Positions 54,269 to 64,000 of a DNA stretch of 64,000 nucleotides are shown in pieces. The stretch lies in contig CAVUYY010000011.1 of NCBI GenBank assembly GCA_963745775.1, positions 186,001 to 250,000 of the forward strand, written 5' to 3'. Origin of the DNA: Gaiellasilicea sp963745775 (GTDB lineage: Bacteria; Actinomycetota; Thermoleophilia; Gaiellales; Gaiellaceae). The notes below the pieces were generated by a model that was not told the DNA's origin, did not search any database, and saw only the letters and a list, made by a program, of their open reading frames with translations. How positions within the stretch are numbered: the stretch's first letter is position 1; every line of letters starts with the position of its first letter. The position numbers were made by a program, and so were the translations under genes.

Positions 54269-54874
54269 TCAGGCGGCAACCGCGGCGAGATCGACGCCGG
54301 GCTCGTGGCAGTCGCGGCAGCGGGCCTCGTACTGCTCGTTCGCGCCGACCACGATCGTGGCGCCCGAATACGGCGCGGGCTCCCCGTCGACCAGTCGCTG
54401 GGTCGTCGTCGCCGGCCCTCCGCAGCGATGGCACACCGCTTGAAGCTTGTCCACGAACTCGGCGTGGGCGAGCAGGTCCGGCATCGCGCCGAAGGGAAGC
54501 CGCCTGAAGTCCTGGTCGAGCCCGGCGGCGAGAACCCGCACGCCGGCGTCGGCGAGCTCGAGTGCCGCGCCCACGACCTCTGCGGCGAAGAACTGCACCT
54601 CGTCGATCCCGACCACCTGAGCCTCCTGAGCCCGCACCACGAGCTCCGGGACGCTCGCGACCGGCACGCTGCGCATCCGGGCGCCGGCATGGCTGACCAC
54701 GTCGCTCGCGTCGTAGCGATCGTCGATCCGCGGCTTGAAGAGGATCACGCGCTGGCCCGCGATCTCGGCACGGCGCAGACGGCGCAGCATCTCCTCGCTC
54801 TTGCCGCTGAACATCGGCCCGCAGATCACCTCGAGCCAGCCGCCGCTTGGGTTGTGCCGGATCACGGAGCGCAT
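54269..54874 (-). CDS. tdk: Thymidine kinase
   Basis: The 201-residue enzyme has the P-loop GPMFSGKSEEML, Walker B VVGIDEVQFF, the lasso region, and a zinc site CHRC (near 148) with CRDCH (near 188). It phosphorylates thymidine to dTMP in the salvage pathway. It is convergent with the MshEN gene, 27 bp apart, and divergent from the tRNA-Met/rpmG transcription unit. Confidence 0.95.
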   Translation of the reverse strand: MRSVIRHNPSGGWLEVICGPMFSGKSEEMLRRLRRAEIAGQRVILFKPRIDDRYDASDVVSHAGARMRSVPVASVPELVVRAQEAQVVGIDEVQFFAAEVVGAALELADAGVRVLAAGLDQDFRRLPFGAMPDLLAHAEFVDKLQAVCHRCGGPATTTQRLVDGEPAPYSGATIVVGANEQYEARCRDCHEPGVDLAAVAA

Positions 54875-54939
54875 GGTAGGAAACCGGTCGGATGGGTCGC
54901 ACGCCGCACACGCGCACCAACCCTGCGCGGCGGACTTGC

Positions 54940-54945
54940 TACACT
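54940..54945 (+). promoter_or_regulatory. Possible -10 element for the tRNA-Met transcript
   Basis: TACACT lies 12 bp before the tRNA start; no good -35 hexamer is seen 17 bp upstream. This is a weak call based on position. Confidence 0.35.
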
Positions 54946-54957
54946 CACCCTCCGCGC

Positions 54958-55031
54958 GGCGGCGTAGCTCAGCTGGTTAGAGCAGCGGAATCATAATCCG
55001 CGTGTCGCAGGTTCGAGTCCTGCCGCCGCTA
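54958..55031 (+). tRNA. tRNA-Met (CAT), elongator type
   Basis: The cloverleaf has acceptor GGCGGCG with CGCCGCT (a G-T pair at the end), D arm TAGCTCAGCTGGTTAGAGC, anticodon stem GCGGA/TCCGC around ATCATAA (anticodon CAT), and T arm GCAGG-TTCGAGT-CCTGC. Standard initiator features (unpaired 1-72, three G-C pairs) are absent. It precedes rpmG as in many bacteria. CCA is not encoded. Confidence 0.93.
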
Positions 55032-55078
55032 TTCCTCAACGAAGCTTCTTCCCCGAAACCGAAAGAACACGACTAGAG

Positions 55079-55240
55079 ATGGCAGCCGGAGTACGAGTCG
55101 CGATCACGCTCGCCTGTACCGAGTGCAAGCGGCGCAACTACCAGACGAACAAGTCCAAGCGGAACACGCCGGACCGCGTCGAGTTCAAGAAGTACTGCCG
55201 CTGGTGCAGCGGTCACACCCTGCACCGGGAGACCCGCTAG
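55079..55240 (+). CDS. rpmG: 50S ribosomal protein L33 (zinc-binding form)
   Basis: The 53-residue protein MAAGVRVAITLACTECK continues through RNYQTNKSKRNTPDRVEF to KKYCRWCSGHTLHRETR. It has two CxxC pairs (CTEC, CRWC), the C+ zinc-binding form. The length is typical. Its TAG overlaps the secE GTG (TAGTG), coupling the two. Confidence 0.96.
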   Translation: MAAGVRVAITLACTECKRRNYQTNKSKRNTPDRVEFKKYCRWCSGHTLHRETR

Positions 55241-55629
55241 TGGCCAGGGAGACCCGCGGCCAGCGGCGCGCCAAGCGCGCGGCGGCAGGAAAGACGAGCG
55301 GCGAGACCGCGAAGTCGGCGAGCGCGAAGCCCGTCCCCGCGAAGCCCGCCAACGCCAAGGCCGCTCAGCGCGCCCGCCAGCGTCCGGCTCAGGCTCGCCC
55401 GGGAATGCAGCCGGCGGCGGCGCAGACCGGCCGCCGCGAGCGGCGCCAGCGCGGCACCTTCGTCAAGGAGTGCTGGGCCGAGCTCAAGAAGGTCGAGTGG
55501 CCGAACCGCGCCCAGGTGATCCAGGGCACGATCGTCGTGATCATCGCCTGCGTGATCGTCGGCGTCTACCTCTACGCCGCCGACCAGATCCTGAAGCCCT
55601 TCGTCCGTAACGTTCTCCTCGGTCAATAG
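55240..55629 (+). CDS. secE: Preprotein translocase subunit SecE
   Basis: The 129-residue protein has a long Ala/Lys-rich N-terminal extension (about 70 residues) typical of actinobacteria. The conserved SecE core follows: FVKECWAELKKVEWPNRAQVIQGT and one membrane segment. It clamps SecY in the translocon. The GTG at 55240 overlaps the rpmG stop. Confidence 0.95.
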   Translation: MARETRGQRRAKRAAAGKTSGETAKSASAKPVPAKPANAKAAQRARQRPAQARPGMQPAAAQTGRRERRQRGTFVKECWAELKKVEWPNRAQVIQGTIVVIIACVIVGVYLYAADQILKPFVRNVLLGQ

Positions 55630-55642
55630 AAAGAGTGCGCTG

Positions 55643-56176
55643 ATGTTCCACTGGTATGTGATCAACACCTATTCCGGCCACGAGAACAAGGTCAAGGCGA
55701 ACCTCGAGCATCGGATCGTCTCGATGAACCAGGCGCCGCAGTTCCGCCGTGTCGTCGTCCCGACCGAGCAGGTCGTCGAGACGAAGGACGGCCAGAAGGT
55801 GACGACGGACAAGCGGGTGCTGCCCGGGTACGTGCTCGTGAACATGAACCTGAACGACGAGGCCTGGTCGGTGGTCAAGAACACGCCGGGAGTCACCGGC
55901 TTCGTCGGAGCGGGCGCGAAGCCCGTCCCACTGGCCCAGGCGGAGGTGGACAAGATCCTCCACACGGGCGCTGCAGCTGGAGCCGCGGCGGCGCGCTCGC
56001 AGGTGCAGTTCACTCTCGGCGAGTCGGTGAAGGTAACCTCCGGGCCGCTTTCCGACTTCGACGGCGAGATCGTCGACGTGAACGGGGATCAGCAGAAGCT
56101 GAAGGTGCTCGTGGACATCTTCGAGCGCCAGGTGCCGGTCGAGCTCGGTTTCGACCAGGTCAAGAAGATCGACTGA
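55643..56176 (+). CDS. nusG: Transcription termination/antitermination factor NusG
   Basis: The 177-residue protein has the NGN domain (MFHWYVINTYSGHENKVKANL; VLPGYVLVNM) and a C-terminal KOW domain (GESVKVTSGPLSDFDGEIVDVN). It binds the beta-prime clamp and links RNA polymerase to Rho or ribosomes. It is 13 bp behind secE. Confidence 0.97.
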   Translation: MFHWYVINTYSGHENKVKANLEHRIVSMNQAPQFRRVVVPTEQVVETKDGQKVTTDKRVLPGYVLVNMNLNDEAWSVVKNTPGVTGFVGAGAKPVPLAQAEVDKILHTGAAAGAAAARSQVQFTLGESVKVTSGPLSDFDGEIVDVNGDQQKLKVLVDIFERQVPVELGFDQVKKID

Positions 56177-56189
56177 GTAGGAAGACGAG

Positions 56190-56615
56190 ATGGCGAAGAA
56201 GGTTCTGACACAGATCAAGCTCCAGATCCCCGGCGGGCAGGCCAATCCGGCGCCGCCGGTCGGCCCCGCGCTCGGCCAGCACGGCGTCAACATCATGGAG
56301 TTCTGCAAGGCGTTCAACGCGCAGACGGCGCAGGAGAACGGCCGGATCACACCGGTCGAGATCACGGTCTTCGAAGATCGCTCCTTCACGTTCATCACGA
56401 AGACGCCCCCGGCGGCCGTGCTGATCAAGGAGGCGCTCGGAATCGAGAGCGGCTCGGCCGAGCCGAACCGGGTCAAGGTCGGCAAGCTCTCGCAGAGCCA
56501 GCTCCGCTCGATCGCCGAGATCAAGCTGGAGGACCTGAACGCGCGCGACCTCGACCAGGCGATGCTCGTGATCGCGGGTACGGCCCGAAGCATGGGCGTG
56601 GAGGTGGATCGCTGA
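56190..56615 (+). CDS. rplK: 50S ribosomal protein L11
   Basis: The 141-residue protein is standard L11: KKVLTQIKLQIPGGQANPAPP, VGPALGQHGVNIMEFCKAFN, and the RNA-binding C-terminal domain ending GTARSMGVEVDR. Its TGA shares one base with the rplA ATG (TGATG). Confidence 0.98.
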   Translation: MAKKVLTQIKLQIPGGQANPAPPVGPALGQHGVNIMEFCKAFNAQTAQENGRITPVEITVFEDRSFTFITKTPPAAVLIKEALGIESGSAEPNRVKVGKLSQSQLRSIAEIKLEDLNARDLDQAMLVIAGTARSMGVEVDR

Positions 56616-57343
56616 TGCAGCACGGGAAGCGCTACAACGACGCGCGGGCGAAGGTCGACCGCGAGCAGCTCTACTCGCCCGCCGAGGCGATCAAGCTCCT
56701 CAAGGACCTGCCGGATGCGAAGTTCGACGAGACGGTCGAGGCGCATTTCCGGCTCGGGCTGAACGTCCGTCACGCCGACCAGCAGCTGCGCGGCACGATC
56801 ATGCTCCCGCACGGAACGGGCAAGTCGGTGCGCGTCGCGGTCTTCGCCGAGGGCGACAAGGCCCGCGAGGCCGAGGAGGCGGGCGCCGACGTCGTCGGCT
56901 CGGCCGACCTGGCGAAGCGGGTCGAGGAGGGCTTCACGGACTTCGACGTCGCGATCGCGACCCCGGATCAGATGGGGAACGTCGGCAAGCTCGGGCGCGT
57001 TCTCGGCCCGCGCGGCCTGATGCCGAACCCGAAGACCGGCACGGTCACCTTCGACATCGGCAAGGCGGTCAGCGACTCGAAGGGCGGCAAGCTCGAGTAC
57101 CGCACCGACCGCGGCGCCTGCGTGCACGTCTCGATCGGGAAGAAGAGCTTCGGCGAGCGGAACCTGCTCGAGAACTACGCGGCGCTCCTCGAGGAGATCG
57201 TCCGTGCGAAGCCCTCGGCTTCGAAGGGCCGCTACATCCACTCGGTCACGATCACCTCGACGATGGGCCCGGGCGTGAAGGTCGACCCGACCCGCGTGCG
57301 CGGGATCGTCGAGGAGCTCGAGCAGGAGGCCGTTCCGGCCTAG
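56615..57343 (+). CDS. rplA: 50S ribosomal protein L1
   Basis: The 242-residue protein has the L1 signature GRVLGPRGLMPNPKTGTVT and both L1 domains. It binds 23S rRNA at the L1 stalk, and in many bacteria represses its own L11-L1 operon. It is slightly longer than average at the C-terminus (EELEQEAVPA). It overlaps rplK by one base. Confidence 0.98.
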   Translation: MQHGKRYNDARAKVDREQLYSPAEAIKLLKDLPDAKFDETVEAHFRLGLNVRHADQQLRGTIMLPHGTGKSVRVAVFAEGDKAREAEEAGADVVGSADLAKRVEEGFTDFDVAIATPDQMGNVGKLGRVLGPRGLMPNPKTGTVTFDIGKAVSDSKGGKLEYRTDRGACVHVSIGKKSFGERNLLENYAALLEEIVRAKPSASKGRYIHSVTITSTMGPGVKVDPTRVRGIVEELEQEAVPA

Positions 57344-57349
57344 GATTTT

Positions 57350-57500
57350 CGTCCACAGCCCGTCGCCACAGACAGCCGGCAGCCCCGAGTGATGCGCGAG
57401 GGGGCAGAGGACCGGCCGAGGCGGCCCGGATGACGACGTTTCGTCTCACCTCCGAGCCCGCCTACGTGCGGGCTCGATTGTTTCGAGGAGGAGGTGAGAG
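57350..57500 (+). ncRNA. L10 leader with an SD-sequestering helix
   Basis: The rplA-rplJ gap carries the L10-binding leader pattern (CAGACAGCCGGCAGCC near 57369, then GATGCGCGAGGGG), which binds the L10(L12)4 complex in autoregulation. Downstream, TCTCACCTCC at 57444-57453 is exactly complementary to GGAGGTGAGA at 57490-57499, which contains the rplJ Shine-Dalgarno. Between them lies a hairpin GAGCCCGC/GCGGGCTC (57454-57461 with 57468-57475, loop CTACGT) followed by GATTGTTT, resembling an attenuator. Confidence 0.8.
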
Positions 57501-58106
57501 ATGGACAAGAACGAGAAGGAGCAGGTCGTCGCCGAGCTGACGGAGCGCCTGCGGACGTCGGAGACGTTGATCGTCGCCGACTACCGCGGGCTCACCAATG
57601 CAGAGATCGACGGCCTGCGGACCAAGCTGATCGAACACGGCGCCCGTTTCTCGGTCGTCAAGAACACGCTCACGCGCCGCGCGGCCGAGGCGGCCGGCGC
57701 GGACGCGCTGCTCGCTCTGCTCGAGGGCCCCTCGGCGATCGCGTTCGTCGAGAGCGGCGGCGATCCAGTCGCGGTCGCGAAGGCGCTCGGCGACTCCGCC
57801 CGCGAGACGCGGGTGCTCTCGATTCGCGGCGGCGTGCTCGAGGGCGCGTCGATGTCCGCGGAGGAGGTCGAAAGCCTCGCGAAGCTGCCGCCCGCGGATG
57901 TGCTCCGCGCACAGCTGCTCGGCACGATCATGTCGCCGCTGACGACGGTCGTCGCGCTCGTCTCGGCGCCGTTGCAGGATCTCGTCGGCCTGATCGACGC
58001 GAGGATCGAACAACTGGGCGCTGAAGCGCCCGTCGCTGCTTCGGCTGACGCCGAGTCTGCGAGTGCGGAAATCACCACCAATGAGGAGACAGACGATGGC
58101 AACTGA
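57501..58106 (+). CDS. rplJ: 50S ribosomal protein L10
   Basis: The 201-residue protein has the L10 core (LIVADYRGLTNAEIDGLRTKL; FSVVKNTLTRRAA; VLSIRGGVLEG) and a C-terminal helix plus acidic tail for binding L7/L12 dimers. The Shine-Dalgarno GGAGG can be hidden by the leader. Its last 11 bases overlap rplL. Confidence 0.97.
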   Translation: MDKNEKEQVVAELTERLRTSETLIVADYRGLTNAEIDGLRTKLIEHGARFSVVKNTLTRRAAEAAGADALLALLEGPSAIAFVESGGDPVAVAKALGDSARETRVLSIRGGVLEGASMSAEEVESLAKLPPADVLRAQLLGTIMSPLTTVVALVSAPLQDLVGLIDARIEQLGAEAPVAASADAESASAEITTNEETDDGN

Positions 58107-58479
58107 CACGTCGAAGGTGCTCGAGACGCTCGGCAAGATGACCGTGCTCGAGCTCGTCGAGCTGAAGACGAAGATCGAGGAGGAGTGGGGCGTGACCGCC
58201 GCCGCTCCGATGGCGGTCGCGGCGCCGGGCGCAGCCGCCGGCGCACCGGCCGAGGCGGCGGAGGAGAAGACGTCCTTCGACGTGATGCTGACCGGAGCGG
58301 GCGACAAGAAGATCCAGGTGATCAAGGTCGTTCGCGCCGTCACCGGCCTCGGGCTGAAGGAGGCCAAGGATCTCGTCGACGGCGCTCCGAGCGCCGTCAA
58401 GGAGGGCGTGAACCAGGAGGAGGCCGACTCGGTCAAGGCGCAGCTCGAGGAAGCCGGCGCCAGCGTCGAGCTCAAGTAG
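58096..58479 (+). CDS. rplL: 50S ribosomal protein L7/L12
   Basis: The 127-residue protein has the N-terminal dimer helices, the Ala/Gly-rich hinge, and the C-terminal domain KTSFDVMLTGAGDKKIQVIKVVR with GLGLKEAKDLVDGAP. It recruits translational GTPases. The ATG at 58096 lies inside rplJ, so translation of the two is coupled. Confidence 0.98.
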   Translation: MATDTSKVLETLGKMTVLELVELKTKIEEEWGVTAAAPMAVAAPGAAAGAPAEAAEEKTSFDVMLTGAGDKKIQVIKVVRAVTGLGLKEAKDLVDGAPSAVKEGVNQEEADSVKAQLEEAGASVELK

Positions 58480-58494
58480 CCGCGTCGAGCTCGA

Positions 58495-58535
58495 GCTATG
58501 TCGAAGGGTCGCGGCGAGCGGCTCTTCGACATAGC
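58495..58535 (+). terminator. 12-bp hairpin between rplL and rpoB
   Basis: GCTATGTCGAAG (58495-58506) pairs perfectly with CTTCGACATAGC (58524-58535), 17-nt loop, 16 bp after the rplL stop. There is no T tract. It may be a partial terminator or RNA-processing site that sets the ribosomal protein to RNA polymerase ratio. A TATACT at 58563 could be a -10 for rpoBC. Confidence 0.6.
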
Positions 58536-58711
58536 CGAGTGGTCAAGCGGGCCAACCGCGCGCTATACTTCTCCCTCATTCGGCCCCCGGCCACCGCTCG
58601 CGCTTGCGGCGGGAGGGGTGCGTCAGCTACTCTTCGGGGTTGCGCCGACGTCTCGCCGCTTGTTCCTGCTTCGTCCACTTTCGCACGCCGTAAGGGAGGC
58701 TGTTACCCACC

Positions 58712-62365
<3,654 letters not shown>

Positions 62366-62418
62366 GCACGACGACAGATTCCGAACCGAACTGAGAAGAA
62401 GAAAGAGGCGCTGATCAC

Positions 62419-64000
62419 TTGATCGACATCAACGATTTCGACGCGATTCGAATCGGGCTTGCCTCCAGCAAGCAGATCCGGGACTGGTCCTCGGGCGAGG
62501 TCACCAAGCCGGAGACCATCAACTACCGCACCCTGAAGCCGGAGCGCGACGGGCTCTTCTGCGAGCGCATCTTCGGTCCGACGAAGGACTGGGAGTGCTA
62601 CTGCGGCAAGTACAAGCGCGTCCGCTACAAGGGGATCATCTGCGAGCGCTGCGGCGTCGAGGTGACGCGCCAGAAGGTGCGGCGCGAGCGGATGGGTCAC
62701 ATCGACCTGGCCGCGCCGGTCTCGCACATCTGGTTCTTCAAGGGCGTTCCGAGCCGGATCGGCTACCTGCTCGACATCGCCCCCCGCGAGCTCGAGAAGG
62801 TGCTCTACTTCGCCGCCTCGATCGTGACCGCCGTCGACGTCGAGGCCCGCGCGAGAGACCTCGCCGACCTCGAGGACAAGGTGCGGATCGAGTCGGAGCA
62901 GATCTACGTCGACCGCGACGAGGCGCTCGCCGCGCTCGAGGGCAGGCTCCAGCGCCGCCGCGACTACTTCGCCAAGGGCAAGGACAAGGACTTCGACGAG
63001 GACGACGATTTCTGGGCGCGCGGCCTCGGCAACTGGGCCGAGGAGCAGATCCTGCCCCCGCTGGACGAGATCCGCTCGCTCGCGTCAGGGATCTTCCCCG
63101 AGCTCTCCGGCAAGATCTCGACCGAGGATCCCAAGAAGATCCGCGAGCTCGTGCGGGCGACCGCGACGCGGGAGGACCGCAAGCTGGCGCCCCGCGAGCA
63201 CGAGCAGGTTGCGACCTCCGCGCAGCAGATCCAGGAGGCGCTCCGGCCGCTTCGCGCCGAGCTCGAGCAGGCTTCGGGCTCGAAGAAGGGCGCTCTCACG
63301 AAGCATGTGAACAAGGTGCTGGAGATCCTCCTCGAGGGGGGAGCGCTGGAGGGCGACGACGCCGCTCTCGCAGCCGGCATCGACATGAAGAACCTCGAGA
63401 AGGCCCGCACCGTCGGCGCCGGCCTGCTGCGGGACGTGCTCGCGAAGGCCGATCCGGCCGGCGACCCCGCGGACGTGCGCGAGCTCGCCTACGACCTCTG
63501 CCTCAAGGAGGGCACCCGCAAGGACGACCTCGACACGGTCGGGCAGTGGGCGCTCAAGGTTCGCGAGATGTACGCCGACATCGAGTCCCGCCGCGAGGAC
63601 GCGCGCGAGGCCTCGGTCGACTCCGTCCGCCGCCTCGAGGAGGTCTGGAAGCGCTTCCGCGAGCTCGACGTCAAGTACGTCGAGAACGACGAGCAGCTCT
63701 TCCGGGAGCTCAAGGACCGCTTCGGCTCGCCCTACGGCTTCGGCGTCTACTTCCGCGGCGGGATGGGGGCGGAGTCGATCCGCGACCTGCTCCGCGACCT
63801 CGACCTCAAGGCCGAGGCGCTCTCGCTCCGCGAGACGATCAAGACGTCGAAGGGCCAGAAGCGCGAGCGCTCGATCAAGCGGCTCAAGGTCGTCACCGCG
63901 TTCATCACCTCCGAGAACAAGCCGGACTGGATGATCCTCGAGGCCGTGCCGGTGATCCCGCCGGAGCTCCGCCCCATGGTTCAGCTCGACGGCGGCCGCT
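62419..64000 (+). CDS. rpoC: DNA-directed RNA polymerase subunit beta-prime (5' part, cut by window edge)
   Basis: The first 527 codons are present, from a TTG start (LIDINDFDAIRIGLASSKQI), with the four-cysteine zinc finger (CYCGKYKRVRYKGIICERC), and up to EAVPVIPPELRPMVQLDGG near the dock/lid region. Between LDIAPRELEKVLYFAAS and LEEVWKRFRELD there are about 285 residues, roughly 180 more than in common actinobacterial proteins, rich in charged coiled-coil sequence. No stop interrupts it. The catalytic NADFDGD region lies beyond the window. Confidence 0.96.
   Translation, partial: MIDINDFDAIRIGLASSKQIRDWSSGEVTKPETINYRTLKPERDGLFCERIFGPTKDWECYCGKYKRVRYKGIICERCGVEVTRQKVRRERMGHIDLAAPVSHIWFFKGVPSRIGYLLDIAPRELEKVLYFAASIVTAVDVEARARDLADLEDKVRIESEQIYVDRDEALAALEGRLQRRRDYFAKGKDKDFDEDDDFWARGLGNWAEEQILPPLDEIRSLASGIFPELSGKISTEDPKKIRELVRATATREDRKLAPREHEQVATSAQQIQEALRPLRAELEQASGSKKGALTKHVNKVLEILLEGGALEGDDAALAAGIDMKNLEKARTVGAGLLRDVLAKADPAGDPADVRELAYDLCLKEGTRKDDLDTVGQWALKVREMYADIESRREDAREASVDSVRRLEEVWKRFRELDVKYVENDEQLFRELKDRFGSPYGFGVYFRGGMGAESIRDLLRDLDLKAEALSLRETIKTSKGQKRERSIKRLKVVTAFITSENKPDWMILEAVPVIPPELRPMVQLDGGR

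Noticed and set aside
58543..58568. A strong sigma-70 promoter for rpoBC
   Set aside because: TATACT is acceptable as a -10 but no plausible -35 is found at the right spacing, so it is mentioned only as a possibility with the hairpin.

Overview
The window is high-GC DNA (roughly two-thirds G+C by eye) with many GTG and TTG starts, 1-nt and 4-nt stop/start overlaps, and the gene order tRNA-Met, rpmG, secE, nusG, rplK, rplA, rplJ, rplL, rpoB, rpoC. Together with DUF4129/MoxR/DUF58 operons, SARP-type (BTAD) regulators, mosaic cyclase-ATPases, M14 and transglutaminase/alpha-E/ATP-grasp genes, and a type IV pilus (T4P) cluster typical of deep-branching actinobacteria, this suggests Actinomycetota, plausibly class Thermoleophilia. 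The class placement is inference. No phage, plasmid, CRISPR or insertion-sequence genes were seen.

Layout. 1-5 kb: small repeats, a zinc ribbon, an Rsm22-type methyltransferase, an AraC regulator, a 1-Cys peroxiredoxin, a VOC protein and an M14 peptidase. 4.9-10.5 kb (minus): a tight operon of circularly permuted ATP-grasp, alpha-E and three transglutaminase-like proteins. 10.6-21.9 kb (minus): a block around cyclic-nucleotide domains. It holds a class III cyclase/ATPase followed by a lipoxygenase, a three-gene split dikinase whose third gene is a lone cNMP-binding domain, an MFS transporter fused to a cNMP-binding domain, and an ATP-grasp ligase. 22.1-26.3 kb (plus): a DUF4129-MoxR-DUF58 operon. 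26-32 kb: membrane and secreted proteins and a 947-residue BTAD/ATPase regulator. 31.8-34.3 kb: a segment bounded by a complete tRNA-Thr gene and a 44-bp copy of its 3' half, enclosing a DUF4389 protein and a truncated scramblase-like gene.

35-49.4 kb: the T4P cluster. It contains a PilX-like gene, a PilT paralogue, a PilW-like prepilin, pilD, pilB, pilA, pilT, pilM, pilN, pilO, a SPOR protein, a PilV-like prepilin and pilC. About 27 single-base frame changes, mostly extra bases, break nine of these genes, while neighbouring long genes are clean. A palindrome TACCCC-N5-GGGGTA lies before the pilus operon, before pilA, and (a variant) before a divergent HD-GYP gene. Cyclic-di-GMP proteins flank the cluster: the HD-GYP protein, a GGDEF-HD-GYP protein, and two divergent stand-alone MshEN-type proteins.

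54-64 kb: thymidine kinase, then the core ribosomal protein/RNA polymerase cluster. It includes an L10 leader whose 3' part can pair with the rplJ Shine-Dalgarno, and an rpoC with a long lineage-type insertion; rpoC runs off the right edge.
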